A DNA stretch of 51,532 bases from Phycisphaerae bacterium (GCA_017993835.1 JAGOLX010000043.1:1-51532), one strand, 5' to 3'; positions 9,720 to 18,401 are shown, numbered from the stretch's first letter. Numbers and translations: made by a program. The notes: generated by a model from the sequence alone, not told the origin.

Positions 9720-10040
9720 GCCCATCCGGTTCTCGCGTACTTCGATGGTTCTTGGGGACCTGTCCCCAAACCCCTGAGATTTATTGCTTTGGGCCAATAG
9801 CATTGCATGGATGAGAGGGCGACGCCCCCTGCAGGCGGAGTCGGCATACCCTGTGCAAGCGAGCACGAAGGGGTCTCACCGGGATTCCCGTCGACCGATC
9901 CAGAAAGGCCCAAGACATCCGCACGGGCGTGTCGTGCCGCCTTCGCGCCATGCTATTGGCTGAAAGCGGAAAACCTCCCTTGCACGACCGCTTCGGGCGT
10001 GCCTGGATCACGAAAGTACGCAAGAACCGGAAGAGCCGGT
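9720..10040. repeat. family A dispersed palindromic element, full copy
   Basis: The left arm (about 9720-9805) reads CCGGTTCTCGCGTACTTCG, a GGGGACCTGTCCCC hairpin, then GGGCCAATAGCAT. The right arm (about 9950-10040) is the inverted version with a different central hairpin (CGCTTCGGGCGTG). Between the arms are a GAGGGCGACGCCCCCTG palindrome and a GCCCAAGACA..CCGCAC segment, both also present in the copy at 48164-48447. It looks like a non-autonomous (MITE-like) element, with no coding capacity. Confidence 0.75.
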
Positions 10041-10112
10041 CGTTCGCCGTCTGCGCTACCGGCGACCGGGGAGCGACCCCTGTCGGCTTTCCGAGGCACT
10101 GGTTCCTTTCCC

Positions 10113-10140
10113 TTGTCACCTTGGCTCTGTTCGCTATAGT
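10113..10140 (+). promoter_or_regulatory. promoter for the GH172-like gene
   Basis: TTGTCA (10113-10118), a 16-bp spacer and TATAGT (10135-10140), about 65 bases before the start codon. Confidence 0.5.
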
Positions 10141-10205
10141 ACTTCCAGGAGAACACCGCGGATGAACGTGTGACGAAAGACGTGGATTGTGCAGGAGAGA
10201 ATCAG

Positions 10206-12194
10206 ATGTCTGTGAATGTCCCGAACTCTGTGTCTGCCCGTTTCGCCTTGCCGGCGATGATCCTCGCAGGGTGCAGCAGCCTTTTCGCCGCGATAGACAG
10301 CCCGGCGCCGCCCGCGGCGTCGAACTCGCTGCTGGAGCGGCTCATTCGGATTCCAGGGCAGGTGCAGGTCCTCCAGACATCGAGCCGGAACAAGGAGAGT
10401 CGCAACGGCGACGCCGACATGCCTCTCTACAAAGACGCCAGGGGAGACGATGTCATCTTCGACGCCGCGGGCCCGGGCTGCATCCGCAGCCTGTGGGGCA
10501 CCTGGTTCAGTCACGACGCGGTTCTCAACTTCTACTTCGATGGCGAGCAGGAGCCGCGGTATCGCATCAATGAGATCGAGTTCTTCTCGGGCAAGCATCC
10601 GGACTTCCCGGCGCCGCTGAATTCCTATGAGCTGCGCGGATACTACGGAGACGAGCCGTACGCGGGCAATAGCTTCGTTCCGATTCCCTTCGCGAAGTCC
10701 CTCAAGATCTCGGTCACCGGCGAATCAAGGTTCTTCCACGTGCTGTACGAGGTCTATCCCCATGGCACGCCCGTCGCGTCGTTCACCGGCCGGGAGGATC
10801 GTTCGTCGCTGCTCGAGAGCTTCGAGCATCTTGGGGTCGCTTCCCCGTCGGATTCCGGCGGGGATGTGCAGACCGACAGCAAGGAACTCGACGGCTCGAA
10901 CGCGGAAATCGTCCTGCTGGAACGCAAGGGCGGCGCGGGCGTGGTCCGCGAGATCGCGATGGAAGCGGACGACTCCGAGGCGCTCTTCCAGAACACGGAA
11001 GTGGTCATGCGCTGGGACGGGCATATGCGCGACGACGTTCGCGCGGCCACGGGGATGTTCTTCGGGAGCGCCAATCGTGCCTACGACGTCGCGTCTTTGC
11101 CTGTGACGGTGAAGAAGCTAGCCGGCGGGCGAGTCCGGCTTGATTGTCGATTCCCTATGCCGTTCTGGCGGGAGGCCCGGATCGCGTTTCGGAACCTGTC
11201 CGGCAAGCCCTTGGGTCGGCTGGACAGCAGGATCGTTGTGGGTCCGAACCCGGTCCCGGAAGCGGACGGCGCCTACTTCACCGCGCTCTATCACAAGGGC
11301 GAGACGACCTACGGTCGGGACTGGCCGCTGTACGACAGTCCCGGCGCCGGCTGGTTCGTCGGCGTCGTCCAGTCGATGCAACATCAGCACTATTGCGAGG
11401 GTAACGAGCACTTCTACATCGACGGCGCCGTCTCGCCGCAAATCAACGGGACCGGCTCGGAGGACTACTACCTCGGCTGCTTCTGGCCCAATCGGCAGTA
11501 CAGCTCTCCCTTCGCGACCTGTGCCGGCGATATTCAACTGGAGGCTGGCGGAGACACGAGGGCGGCCTATGCGATTCCCGCGTCGTACACGCGATTTCAC
11601 CTTGAGGCGCCCATCCCGTTCTTCCGTTCGATCGACGCGAGGATTCAGCACGGCGCCGTGAGCAATATTGCCTCGAACTACCGCAGCCTCGCGTTCTGCT
11701 ATCTCCGGCGGCGTCCGGCGCTGCGCCAGACGGATTTCCTCGATGTCGGCAACGCCACGAGCGAGAAGGCTCACGACTACTCGGCCGGCTGTTCCGAACT
11801 GACGGGTCTGGTTGCCGCCCGTCCGGAGGGAGAGTATTTCGAGACTGCGGAAGACGAGAATGGCCGACGCCATCCGTCCGGCGAAATCCAATTCACAGTC
11901 GCCATCGACCCGCAGAACGGCGGGGTCCGAATCCGCCGTCGTCTCGACCAGAAGGGCAGGCCCCAGGCTGCGAGGGTGTTCGTGAACGGCGCCTACGCGG
12001 GTACCTGGCGGTATGCATACCAGAACGAGAGCCTCCGCTGGTTCGACTCCGACTTCGACATCTCCCCCCAATACACGAGGGACAAGGCCTCGCTGAGGTT
12101 GAAGCTCGAAGTGATCGATGCCCCCGATTGCGGCGAGTACAGCGAGTTCAACTACAAGGTCTTCTGTTTCGAGCGGAGGACGGGTTTGTGGTAG
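10206..12194 (+). CDS. DUF2961/GH172-family secreted lipoprotein
   Basis: 662 residues from ATG 10206, chosen because a CAGGAGAG ribosome site precedes it and it begins a lipoprotein signal (lipobox LAGC, Cys23). The core is the DUF2961 fold, now glycoside hydrolase family 172, whose characterised members act on fructofuranosyl or related furanosyl sugars. The conserved segments are present: GNEHFYIDG (Glu401) and GTGSEDYYLG (Glu419). These acids are the likely catalytic pair by family analogy. A C-terminal beta-sandwich (about 560-662, with FVNGAYAGTWRY) makes it longer than minimal members. It is probably membrane-anchored and acts on plant or microbial glycans. The true substrate cannot be read from sequence. 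rlmN follows after 9 bases. Confidence 0.88.
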   Translation: MSVNVPNSVSARFALPAMILAGCSSLFAAIDSPAPPAASNSLLERLIRIPGQVQVLQTSSRNKESRNGDADMPLYKDARGDDVIFDAAGPGCIRSLWGTWFSHDAVLNFYFDGEQEPRYRINEIEFFSGKHPDFPAPLNSYELRGYYGDEPYAGNSFVPIPFAKSLKISVTGESRFFHVLYEVYPHGTPVASFTGREDRSSLLESFEHLGVASPSDSGGDVQTDSKELDGSNAEIVLLERKGGAGVVREIAMEADDSEALFQNTEVVMRWDGHMRDDVRAATGMFFGSANRAYDVASLPVTVKKLAGGRVRLDCRFPMPFWREARIAFRNLSGKPLGRLDSRIVVGPNPVPEADGAYFTALYHKGETTYGRDWPLYDSPGAGWFVGVVQSMQHQHYCEGNEHFYIDGAVSPQINGTGSEDYYLGCFWPNRQYSSPFATCAGDIQLEAGGDTRAAYAIPASYTRFHLEAPIPFFRSIDARIQHGAVSNIASNYRSLAFCYLRRRPALRQTDFLDVGNATSEKAHDYSAGCSELTGLVAARPEGEYFETAEDENGRRHPSGEIQFTVAIDPQNGGVRIRRRLDQKGRPQAARVFVNGAYAGTWRYAYQNESLRWFDSDFDISPQYTRDKASLRLKLEVIDAPDCGEYSEFNYKVFCFERRTGLW

Positions 12195-12203
12195 AATGGG
12201 GCG

Positions 12204-13301
12204 ATGAATCAGGATCTGAAAGACAAGACGTTCGAGGAGCTCGAACGCGTGGTGGTCGGGCTCGGGCAGAAGAAATACCTCGCGGGCTACCTGTTCAAGT
12301 TCATCCACCAGCAGGGCGGGCGGGACCTCGCAGCAGTCACCACGCTCAGCAAAGCGTTTCGCGCCCGACTCGCCGAGCAGGGATATTTCATCTCGCAACT
12401 GAAGGTCGTCGATCGTCTGACCGACCCCGACGGCTCCGCCAAGTTTCTCTTCGAGCTGGCCGACGGCGAGCGGATCGAGTCCGTCCTGCTGCCCGATGAG
12501 GACCGCATGACCCTGTGCGTCTCGACGCAGGTGGGCTGCCCGATGGGCTGTGCGTTCTGCGCGACGGCGAAGATCCCGTTCCGGCGCGACCTGACCGCGG
12601 GTGAGATCGTCGACCAGGTGCATGCAGTTTGTAGTGTGCCCGTAAGGGCATATTCTGAGTTGGGAGAGGACAAGACACCGCCTCACGGCGTCACTGCGAA
12701 CAGGATCACGAACATCGTCTACATGGGCATGGGCGAGCCTTTGGAGAACTACGACGCGGTGCTGCGATCCATCCGGATCCTGAATCACTCGTCCGGCCGG
12801 AACATCGGCATCCGGCACATCACGATCAGCACGTCCGGCGTCGCGCCGGCGATCCGACAACTTGCGAAGGAGGAGATCCGCCCCCGCCTGGCGATCTCGC
12901 TCAGCGCACCCTCGGACGCCCTGCGGGACCGGCTCATGCCGATCAATCGCAAGTACCCGCTGGGCGAGCTGCTGGGCGCGGTGCGGGCCTACCAGGCCGA
13001 GACCGTACAGCGCGTGACATTCGAGTACGTCCTGATCGAGAAGGTCAACGACACGGTGAACCACGCGAAGCTGCTCGTGAAGCTCCTTCGCGGCCTGATG
13101 TGCAACGTGAACCTGATCGAGCACAATCCGTTCTCCGGCTGCGAGTTCGCGGGCAGCAGCCGGGAGCGAATCGAGCGATTCGCCGACACGTTGAAAGAAG
13201 CGGGCGTCGAGACGACGATCCGCTTTCGCATGGGCCGGGGGATCCAGGCCGCCTGCGGCCAGCTCCAGGCCGGCTACAGCCCCCGCAGGCAGACGGAGTG
13301 A
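12204..13301 (+). CDS. rlmN: dual-specificity RNA methyltransferase RlmN
   Basis: 365 residues, a radical-SAM enzyme that methylates C2 of adenosine in 23S rRNA (and tRNA). The cluster motif CPMGCAFC gives Cys112, Cys116 and Cys119. Cys105, seven residues before it, and Cys351 in AACGQL correspond to the two mechanistic cysteines of the family. Other family signatures are VYMGMGEPLENYD, ITISTSG and EHNPFSG. One oddity is a stretch of about 25 residues (142-166, bases 12627-12701) between the EIVDQVHA helix and the MGMGEP strand. It is longer than usual, and its DNA contains a short palindrome (TGCCCGTAAGGGCA). The start is 9 bases after the DUF2961 stop, with a weak ribosome site. Confidence 0.97.
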   Translation: MNQDLKDKTFEELERVVVGLGQKKYLAGYLFKFIHQQGGRDLAAVTTLSKAFRARLAEQGYFISQLKVVDRLTDPDGSAKFLFELADGERIESVLLPDEDRMTLCVSTQVGCPMGCAFCATAKIPFRRDLTAGEIVDQVHAVCSVPVRAYSELGEDKTPPHGVTANRITNIVYMGMGEPLENYDAVLRSIRILNHSSGRNIGIRHITISTSGVAPAIRQLAKEEIRPRLAISLSAPSDALRDRLMPINRKYPLGELLGAVRAYQAETVQRVTFEYVLIEKVNDTVNHAKLLVKLLRGLMCNVNLIEHNPFSGCEFAGSSRERIERFADTLKEAGVETTIRFRMGRGIQAACGQLQAGYSPRRQTE

Positions 13302-13316
13302 TTGTAGGTTCCAACC

Positions 13317-13445
13317 ATGGCAAGCGAGCATAGAAGGAGTCGTAGAACGGATCAACGAGGTGAGCCGAGCCGCTATGTCCGAGACTATGAGCTCTTGACG
13401 GCTCTCTTTGTGGAAGCCTTGGAGCGCCGGTTGTCAGATGGCTGA
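13317..13445 (+). CDS. possible 42-residue basic small protein
   Basis: A short open frame between rlmN and the sugar kinase. It starts MASEHRRSRRTDQRGEPSRY and continues with an amphipathic Leu/Glu-rich helix ending in a TGA at 13443-13445. The composition (basic start, then a helical segment with LLTALFVEALERRL) looks protein-like, but the ribosome site is weak (TAGGTT). Conservation in relatives would be needed to accept it. Confidence 0.3.
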   Translation: MASEHRRSRRTDQRGEPSRYVRDYELLTALFVEALERRLSDG

Positions 13446-13606
13446 GCGGGGATGCCGCGTGCTCCCTCGAAGACAGACGACTGGCGGGCATTGTTGTGTA
13501 GCACCGCTCTGCGATGTGCCGAATCGGCCAAGTAAGGATTGCTCTGAAGCAGCGATTTCATGATATCCATTATACAGCCCATGGCGACGAAAGGGAAGAT
13601 GCGATC

Positions 13607-14560
13607 TTGAGCAACGATAGCGGCAGAATTGTGACGGTTGGCCTGTCGCCGGCGTGGGATGTCGTGTGCCGGGGCAGGGAGTTGGAGTGGGGTCGGCATC
13701 AGGGCATCAACGAACAGACGGTCCGGCCGGCGGGCAAGGCGTTGAACGTATCGTATGCCCTGGCGTGGATGGGCGCCCCCAGCATCGCGGCGGGTCTGTG
13801 GGGATGCGAGGATTACGGGGAGATGGAGGGCGCGGTGGCCCGCCTGGGCGGGCGGATCGAGAGCCGGATGACCGCAGTGGAAGGGCGGACCCGCCGGAAT
13901 GTCACGGTTGTCGATACCGCCAATCGCCGGGAGATGCACCTCCGCGCCGCCAGCGGTCTGGCCTCCGCAGACACCCTCGGCCAACTCGCGGCTGGATTGA
14001 CCAACCTGGTGCGACCGGGCGACACCTGTGTGTTCGCGGGCGCCATGCCTGCGGGCGAACTCCTCGCGTCCACCGTCGATCTGGTGCGGACGTGCCGGCG
14101 CAGGGGGGCCCGAATCGCGGCCGACACGTACGGACCCGTCCTGCGAGGCATCGTGGACGCCGGCCTGGCCTGGCTGATCGCCCCCAACGTCGAGGAGTTG
14201 CGAGAACTGCTCGGCTCGCAGGTGGAGGATACGCCTGCACGACTGGTCGAGGCGGGCCAATCGCTGCTCGACAGGGCGGAGGCGGTACTGATCAGCCGAG
14301 GCGAGCAGGGGGCGTTGCTGGTGACGAAAGCGGGCGTCTGGACGGGTAACTCGACGGTCCGGCGGGAGGTTCTGTCCACCGTCGGCTGCGGCGACTACCT
14401 TCTCGCGGGCTTCCTGGCCGGTCTCGCAGAGAAGGGCGACCTGCCGGCGGCCCTGGCGCAGGGTCTGCAAGCGGCCACCGCCCGCGCGTGGGGCTGGACC
14501 GAGACGGGGACTTGGGCCCAGGCCCGGAAAGAGGTGGCGGTGGCAGTGTCGCCCCTGTAG
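13607..14560 (+). CDS. PfkB-family sugar kinase, 1-phosphofructokinase/tagatose-6-phosphate kinase-like
   Basis: About 317 residues if translation starts at TTG 13607. An AAAGGGAAG ribosome site lies about 10 bases upstream, and the family's first strand (IVTVGLSPAWD) begins a few residues later. Longer starts back to 13514 add a non-homologous stretch. The N-terminal layout (VTVGLSPAWD, then RPAGKALNVSYAL) matches the FruK/LacC branch that phosphorylates fructose-1-phosphate or tagatose-6-phosphate. The C-terminal STVGCGDYLLAGF holds the catalytic Asp263 and anion hole. Usual members read GAGD; here Cys replaces Ala. No PTS or sugar-specific partner is adjacent, so the substrate is open. Confidence 0.85.
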   Translation: MSNDSGRIVTVGLSPAWDVVCRGRELEWGRHQGINEQTVRPAGKALNVSYALAWMGAPSIAAGLWGCEDYGEMEGAVARLGGRIESRMTAVEGRTRRNVTVVDTANRREMHLRAASGLASADTLGQLAAGLTNLVRPGDTCVFAGAMPAGELLASTVDLVRTCRRRGARIAADTYGPVLRGIVDAGLAWLIAPNVEELRELLGSQVEDTPARLVEAGQSLLDRAEAVLISRGEQGALLVTKAGVWTGNSTVRREVLSTVGCGDYLLAGFLAGLAEKGDLPAALAQGLQAATARAWGWTETGTWAQARKEVAVAVSPL

Positions 14561-14636
14561 AATCGATGCGGGCACGAACGCGGATATCTCGCGCAGCCCG
14601 CGTGGGGCAGGATTCGACCGATCTGGAGGTATGGAT

Positions 14637-15608
14637 ATGACGATGGAATCGAGGCGCCGAGCACTCATCCTGGGCATGAGCGCCGTCGCACTGCTGGCCC
14701 TGTCCGGCAGTGCCGGGGCAGCCGTGCAGTTGCAGCTCAAGCTGGAAGAGGGCAGAACATACTACGAGCGACTGCGGATCGAGCGGAAGATCACCCAGGT
14801 GCTCATGGGCCAGGAGCAGATCACCGACCACGAGATCGGGGTGGGTCGCAAGCTGGACGTGCTCGAGGTGGATGCCGAAGGGAACATGCGGATCGAGTGC
14901 AAGTACGTCTGGTCCCGCTTCAGGGAGTCCAGCCCGATGGGCAGCGTGGACTACGATTCGTCCCACCGCCCGGGAGTCCCCGGCGGGGCGGAGGGCTTCG
15001 CCGCTCTGCTGGGCCAGAGCTACACGATACGCCTGAGCCCGAAAGGCGAGGTCCTCGACGTCAATGGCATCGAGGACCTGGCAAAAGCGGTCCGCAAGAA
15101 GGTGCCGGAGGAGCTGGACACGTCATCGGGCGTCAGTCCGGTGGCCTTCCTGCTCAGCGAGGATGCGGTCCGCGAGACGACGAAGAGCCTGCTGGGAGTC
15201 TACCCGGCTGAACCGGTCGAGCTGGGGGCGTCCTGGAGTGCGAGAAGACTGACGACGCAGGGAACGACGATCCTCGCGGAGTTCGACTGGAAGCTCACGA
15301 GGCTCTGGCTCGGCGCCGCGACCATCGCTTCGACGTGTTCCATGAAGTCCGATCCTGAAGGACCGCCCATCGAAGTCGGGGGCACCACGATGAAAGCCGA
15401 TCTCTCGGGAACCCAGGAGGGTACCGCGGAGGTGCACCAGGAAACGGGCCTGATCAAGAAGAGCAGCAGCCTGAGTGTGCTCAAGGGCAAGATCGGGATC
15501 GTAGCCGCGGACGGGGAGCTGCTCGATACGATGACGATCCCGATCACCTTCGAGACCGCAACAACATTCGAAATGAGCGCCCGGCGGATCGATATGGCGT
15601 CCTGGTAG
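14637..15608 (+). CDS. secreted DUF6263-like protein
   Basis: 323 residues. ATG 14637 is preferred over 14631 because a GGAGG site sits 7 bases before it but only 1 base before the other. A signal peptide (RRRALILGM..ALLALSGSAGA) ends near residue 29. The mature part is one beta-rich domain whose phrases (KLEEGRTYYERLRIERKITQ, SPKGEVLDVNG, a long central helix) resemble the planctomycete family DUF6263, whose role is unknown. There are no catalytic motifs or further membrane anchors. It lies about 75 bases downstream of the kinase and could be co-transcribed. Confidence 0.75.
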   Translation: MTMESRRRALILGMSAVALLALSGSAGAAVQLQLKLEEGRTYYERLRIERKITQVLMGQEQITDHEIGVGRKLDVLEVDAEGNMRIECKYVWSRFRESSPMGSVDYDSSHRPGVPGGAEGFAALLGQSYTIRLSPKGEVLDVNGIEDLAKAVRKKVPEELDTSSGVSPVAFLLSEDAVRETTKSLLGVYPAEPVELGASWSARRLTTQGTTILAEFDWKLTRLWLGAATIASTCSMKSDPEGPPIEVGGTTMKADLSGTQEGTAEVHQETGLIKKSSSLSVLKGKIGIVAADGELLDTMTIPITFETATTFEMSARRIDMASW

Positions 15609-15845
15609 CGACCCAGCAGGTCCGGGATTGCCCTGTGTCGTGGACGAATCTTTTTTGTGCGACCGCGGGGCAAGAGGGTTGACTTGGTCCACCGGACCCG
15701 GTATAGTACACCGCTTAGGACTGCCTTGTCGCACGGGGTAGACCGGGGCCGAAAGGGTCCCAGGGGCCGGTAGTATCACGGCATAGCCGGCTCAAGCCTC
15801 CGACAGGGTCCTACCAGACCGCGCCCGGCGTGGTCTCCGTGACAA
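15609..15845. other. leader region before tRNA-Gln
   Basis: No gene was recognised. It contains the strong promoter at 15679-15707 and, downstream of it, a GC-rich stretch with short inverted repeats (GGGGCCGAAAGGGTCCC near 15745). That stretch could fold but matches no RNA family I know. Confidence 0.4.
15679..15707 (+). promoter_or_regulatory. strong sigma-70-like promoter
   Basis: TTGACT (15679-15684), exactly 17 bp, then TATAGT (15702-15707). It points towards tRNA-Gln, glmU and prs and is probably their main promoter. Confidence 0.65.
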
Positions 15846-15959
15846 CGAATTGGAATTGACGATTTACTATTGACTATTTGCTATTGGGCCTCGCCCCGGC
15901 AGTGGAACGTGCTGAGGGCTGTACATCCCAAATCGTAAATAGTAAATCGCAAATGCGAT
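15846..15959. repeat. family B AT-rich inverted repeat, copy 1
   Basis: The left arm holds GACGATTTACTATTGACTA and TTTGCTATTGGG. The right arm holds CCCAAATCGTAAATAGTAAA and TCGCAAATGCG. A GC-rich centre of about 35 bp separates them. The right arm abuts the first base of tRNA-Gln. The arms are made of 7-8 nt variations on GATTTACTATTTGC. Confidence 0.8.
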
Positions 15960-16031
15960 TACCCGGTGGTGTAATCGGCAACACAGGAGGTTTTGGTCCT
16001 CCTATTCCAGGTTCGAGTCCTGGCCGGGTAG
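15960..16031 (+). tRNA. tRNA-Gln (anticodon TTG)
   Basis: A 72-nt cloverleaf. The acceptor is TACCCGG/CCGGGTA with a G discriminator. The D stem is GTGT/ACAC, the anticodon stem GGAGG/CCTCC with loop TTTTGGT (anticodon TTG), and the T arm CCAGG-TTCGAGT-CCTGG. CCA is not encoded. It is sandwiched between two copies of repeat B, and glmU follows 127 bases later. Confidence 0.97.
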
Positions 16032-16033
16032 CT

Positions 16034-16147
16034 GTCGTTATTGATGATTGACTATTTGCGATTTGGCTTCGCGTGGACGCGAAGGGCGTCTCAGTCAGCG
16101 GTTTGGATGCCCCAAATAGCAAGTAGGAATTCGTAAATGGTAATTTA
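16034..16147. repeat. family B AT-rich inverted repeat, copy 2
   Basis: The left arm has GATTGACTATTTGCGATTTGG and the right arm has CCCCAAATAGCAAGTAGG and TCGTAAATGG, around a GC-rich centre. It starts 2 bases after tRNA-Gln and ends 11 bases before the glmU start codon. Confidence 0.8.
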
Positions 16148-16158
16148 GGAATGCTTTC

Positions 16159-17394
16159 ATGGCTGAACGGGTTGCGATCCTGTTGGCGGCGGGCGTGAGC
16201 AGCCGGATGAACACCAAGCTGCCCAAGGTCCTGCACGAAGTGACCGGCCGGCCCATGTTGGCCTACGTGCTCGATGCGTGCCGAAGTGTCGGTGTGAAAA
16301 AGATTTACGTGATTGTCGGGTTCGGCGCCGACCAGGTGAAGGAACGGTTCGCCGAGGCCTCTGACATCGTCTGGGTGCATCAGGCCAAGCAGATGGGCAC
16401 CGCCCACGCGGTGATGTGCTGCCGGGAGTATCTGGAGAACTTCAGCGGCCAGACCCTCGTCCTGTGCGGCGACGGGCCCCTGATCCGAGCCAAGACCCTC
16501 CAGACGCTGATCGCCAAGCACGAGGCCGAGCAGTCGGCGGCGACCCTGGCCACCGCGGTCCTGGAAGACCCAAGCGGGTACGGGCGGATCGTCCGCGACG
16601 CCTACGGCAACATCCAGGGCATCGTGGAAGACAGCGACTGCACGCCGGAACAGCGGGCGGTCAAAGAGGTCAACCCGAGCTACTACCTGTTCAACAACCA
16701 GGCCCTGTTCAAGGCCCTGACGCAGGTCAAGCCGAACAATGTCAAGCAGGAATATTATCTGACGGACGCCTTGTCCGTGCTCATTGCGACGGGCCACAAG
16801 GTGGTGGCGGTGACCGCGGTGCGTCCGGAAGAGGCGATGGGCGTCAACAGCCGGACCCAGTTGTGCGTGGCCAGCAAGATCATGCAGCACCGGATCCAGC
16901 AGGAGCTCATGGAAAGCGGCGTGACGATCGTGGACCCGGAGAACACCTGGATCGACGCCAGGGCGCAGATCGGCCAGGACACCGTGATCGAGCCGTTCGT
17001 GTACATCCACGGCGCCGCGAAGATCGGGCGAGACTGCCGGATCGGCCCCTTTGCCTTCCTTCGGGAAGGGACGGTGATCGGCGACGACGTGGTGCTCGGG
17101 GTGTTCACCGAAATCAAGAATGCCACGTTGGGGGAGGGGGTCCGGGCGCGGCATCACAGCTATCTGGGCGATGCCAGCATCGGACGGCGTGTGAACGTCG
17201 GGGCCGGATCGATCACCGCGAACTACGATGGGGACAAGGTCAACCAGACCTGCGTGGGGGATGATTGCTATATCGGCTCGGGCGCGGTGTTGATCGCGCC
17301 GCTAGTGCTCAAGCCCGGCGCCAATGTCGGCGCCGGATCGGTGGTCTCGCAGGAAAACGCCGACGTAGTCTGCTCGAAGAAGCAGGCGGGTTGA
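16159..17394 (+). CDS. glmU: bifunctional UDP-GlcNAc pyrophosphorylase/GlcN-1-P acetyltransferase GlmU
   Basis: 411 residues; makes UDP-GlcNAc for peptidoglycan and surface glycans. The N-terminal nucleotidyltransferase domain (1-225) shows LAAGVSSRM...LPKVLHEVTG, QMGTAHAV, GDGPLI and a GYGRIV loop. The C-terminal left-handed beta-helix (about 245-405) shows hexapeptide repeats, the acetyltransferase His in RARHHSYLGD, and GAGSITANYDGD. It is shorter than the E. coli enzyme (456) but has all motifs. The AGGA ribosome site at 16147-16150 overlaps the edge of repeat B, so the repeat may affect expression (inference). prs follows after 47 bases, as in many bacteria. Confidence 0.97.
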   Translation: MAERVAILLAAGVSSRMNTKLPKVLHEVTGRPMLAYVLDACRSVGVKKIYVIVGFGADQVKERFAEASDIVWVHQAKQMGTAHAVMCCREYLENFSGQTLVLCGDGPLIRAKTLQTLIAKHEAEQSAATLATAVLEDPSGYGRIVRDAYGNIQGIVEDSDCTPEQRAVKEVNPSYYLFNNQALFKALTQVKPNNVKQEYYLTDALSVLIATGHKVVAVTAVRPEEAMGVNSRTQLCVASKIMQHRIQQELMESGVTIVDPENTWIDARAQIGQDTVIEPFVYIHGAAKIGRDCRIGPFAFLREGTVIGDDVVLGVFTEIKNATLGEGVRARHHSYLGDASIGRRVNVGAGSITANYDGDKVNQTCVGDDCYIGSGAVLIAPLVLKPGANVGAGSVVSQENADVVCSKKQAG

Positions 17395-17441
17395 CGGACG
17401 GTGGACAACAAGTGGTGCATGGGAAATCACGAGAGGCGCGG

Positions 17442-18401
17442 ATGTTTCTAAACGACAATCTCAAGATCTTCTCCGGCAGCAGCAATCCGGATCTGGCGAT
17501 CGAGGTGTGCCGATACCTGGGCATCCCGATCGGCGGGTCCAAGATCAGCACGTTTCCCGACGGGGAGAGGCTGATCCGCATCGAGGACGACGTGCGGGGG
17601 CGGGACTGTTTCGTCGTGCAGTCCACGTGCCGCCCGGTGGATGAGCACCTGGTGGAACTGATGATCTACCTGGATTGCCTTCGTCGGGCCAGCGCCAAGC
17701 GGATCACGGCGGTGGTCCCGTACTTCGGGTACGCCCGCCAGGACCGCAAGGACGAGGGTCGCGTGCCGATCACGGCCAAGCTCGTCGCGAACGTCATCAC
17801 GACCGCGGGCGCCGACCGCGTCCTGGCGATCGACCTGCACGCGCACCAGTTGCAGGGGTTCTTCGACATCCCGGTCGATCATCTGACGGGCGAACTGGTC
17901 CTGAGCCGGTACTTCCGCGAGAAGCGGATCGAGGATCTGACCGTGGTGTCGCCCGACGTAGGCAATCTCAAGACGGCCGCCCGGTATGCGGCCCACCTCG
18001 GCGGCGATCTGGCCATCGTCCACAAGAAGCGGCTCAGCGGGTCCCAGGTCCAGGCGGGCGAGCTGATCGGCTCCGTGGAGGGCTGCAACGTCCTGATGTG
18101 CGACGACATCGTCGCCACCGCGGGCACGATCTGCACCGCGGCCGCCCTGGTCAAGCAGCGCGGCGCTAAGAGCGTCCGCGTGGGCGTGACCCACGGGGTG
18201 TTCGCGCCCCCGGCGCTGGAGCGGATCGCCCAGGCGCAGATCGACGAGGTGGTCGTTACGAACACGATCCCTCTGACGGACGAGGCGAAGAAGATCAGCA
18301 AAATCAAGGTCCTGAGCGTCGCGGGCATGCTCGGCGAGGCGATCAAGCGGATTCACCGGGATGAATCGGTGAGCAGCCTGTTCGCCCAGGACATATCGTG
18401 A
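17442..18401 (+). CDS. prs: ribose-phosphate pyrophosphokinase
   Basis: 319 residues; converts ribose-5-phosphate and ATP to PRPP for nucleotides, His and Trp. The start at 17442 has a GAGAGGCG ribosome site and matches the family N-terminus (KIFSGSSNPDLA). Diagnostic segments are FPDGERLIRIEDDVRG, DLHAHQLQGFFDIP, and the PRPP-binding loop CDDIVATAGTICTAA. The frame extends upstream into glmU, but that part is not Prs. SPDVGNLKTA replaces the more common SPDAGGVKRA, an acceptable variant. Confidence 0.97.
   Translation: MFLNDNLKIFSGSSNPDLAIEVCRYLGIPIGGSKISTFPDGERLIRIEDDVRGRDCFVVQSTCRPVDEHLVELMIYLDCLRRASAKRITAVVPYFGYARQDRKDEGRVPITAKLVANVITTAGADRVLAIDLHAHQLQGFFDIPVDHLTGELVLSRYFREKRIEDLTVVSPDVGNLKTAARYAAHLGGDLAIVHKKRLSGSQVQAGELIGSVEGCNVLMCDDIVATAGTICTAAALVKQRGAKSVRVGVTHGVFAPPALERIAQAQIDEVVVTNTIPLTDEAKKISKIKVLSVAGMLGEAIKRIHRDESVSSLFAQDIS

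Noticed and set aside
11118-13355. Long minus-strand frame (745 codons) opposite the GH172-like gene and rlmN
   Set aside because: Arg/Asp/Val-rich composition typical of the antisense of GC-rich genes. The plus-strand proteins carry clear family motifs.
15714-15845. Possible SRP or RNase P RNA behind the strong promoter at 15679
   Set aside because: The stretch folds in part but lacks the conserved SRP tetraloop motif and is far too short for RNase P RNA.
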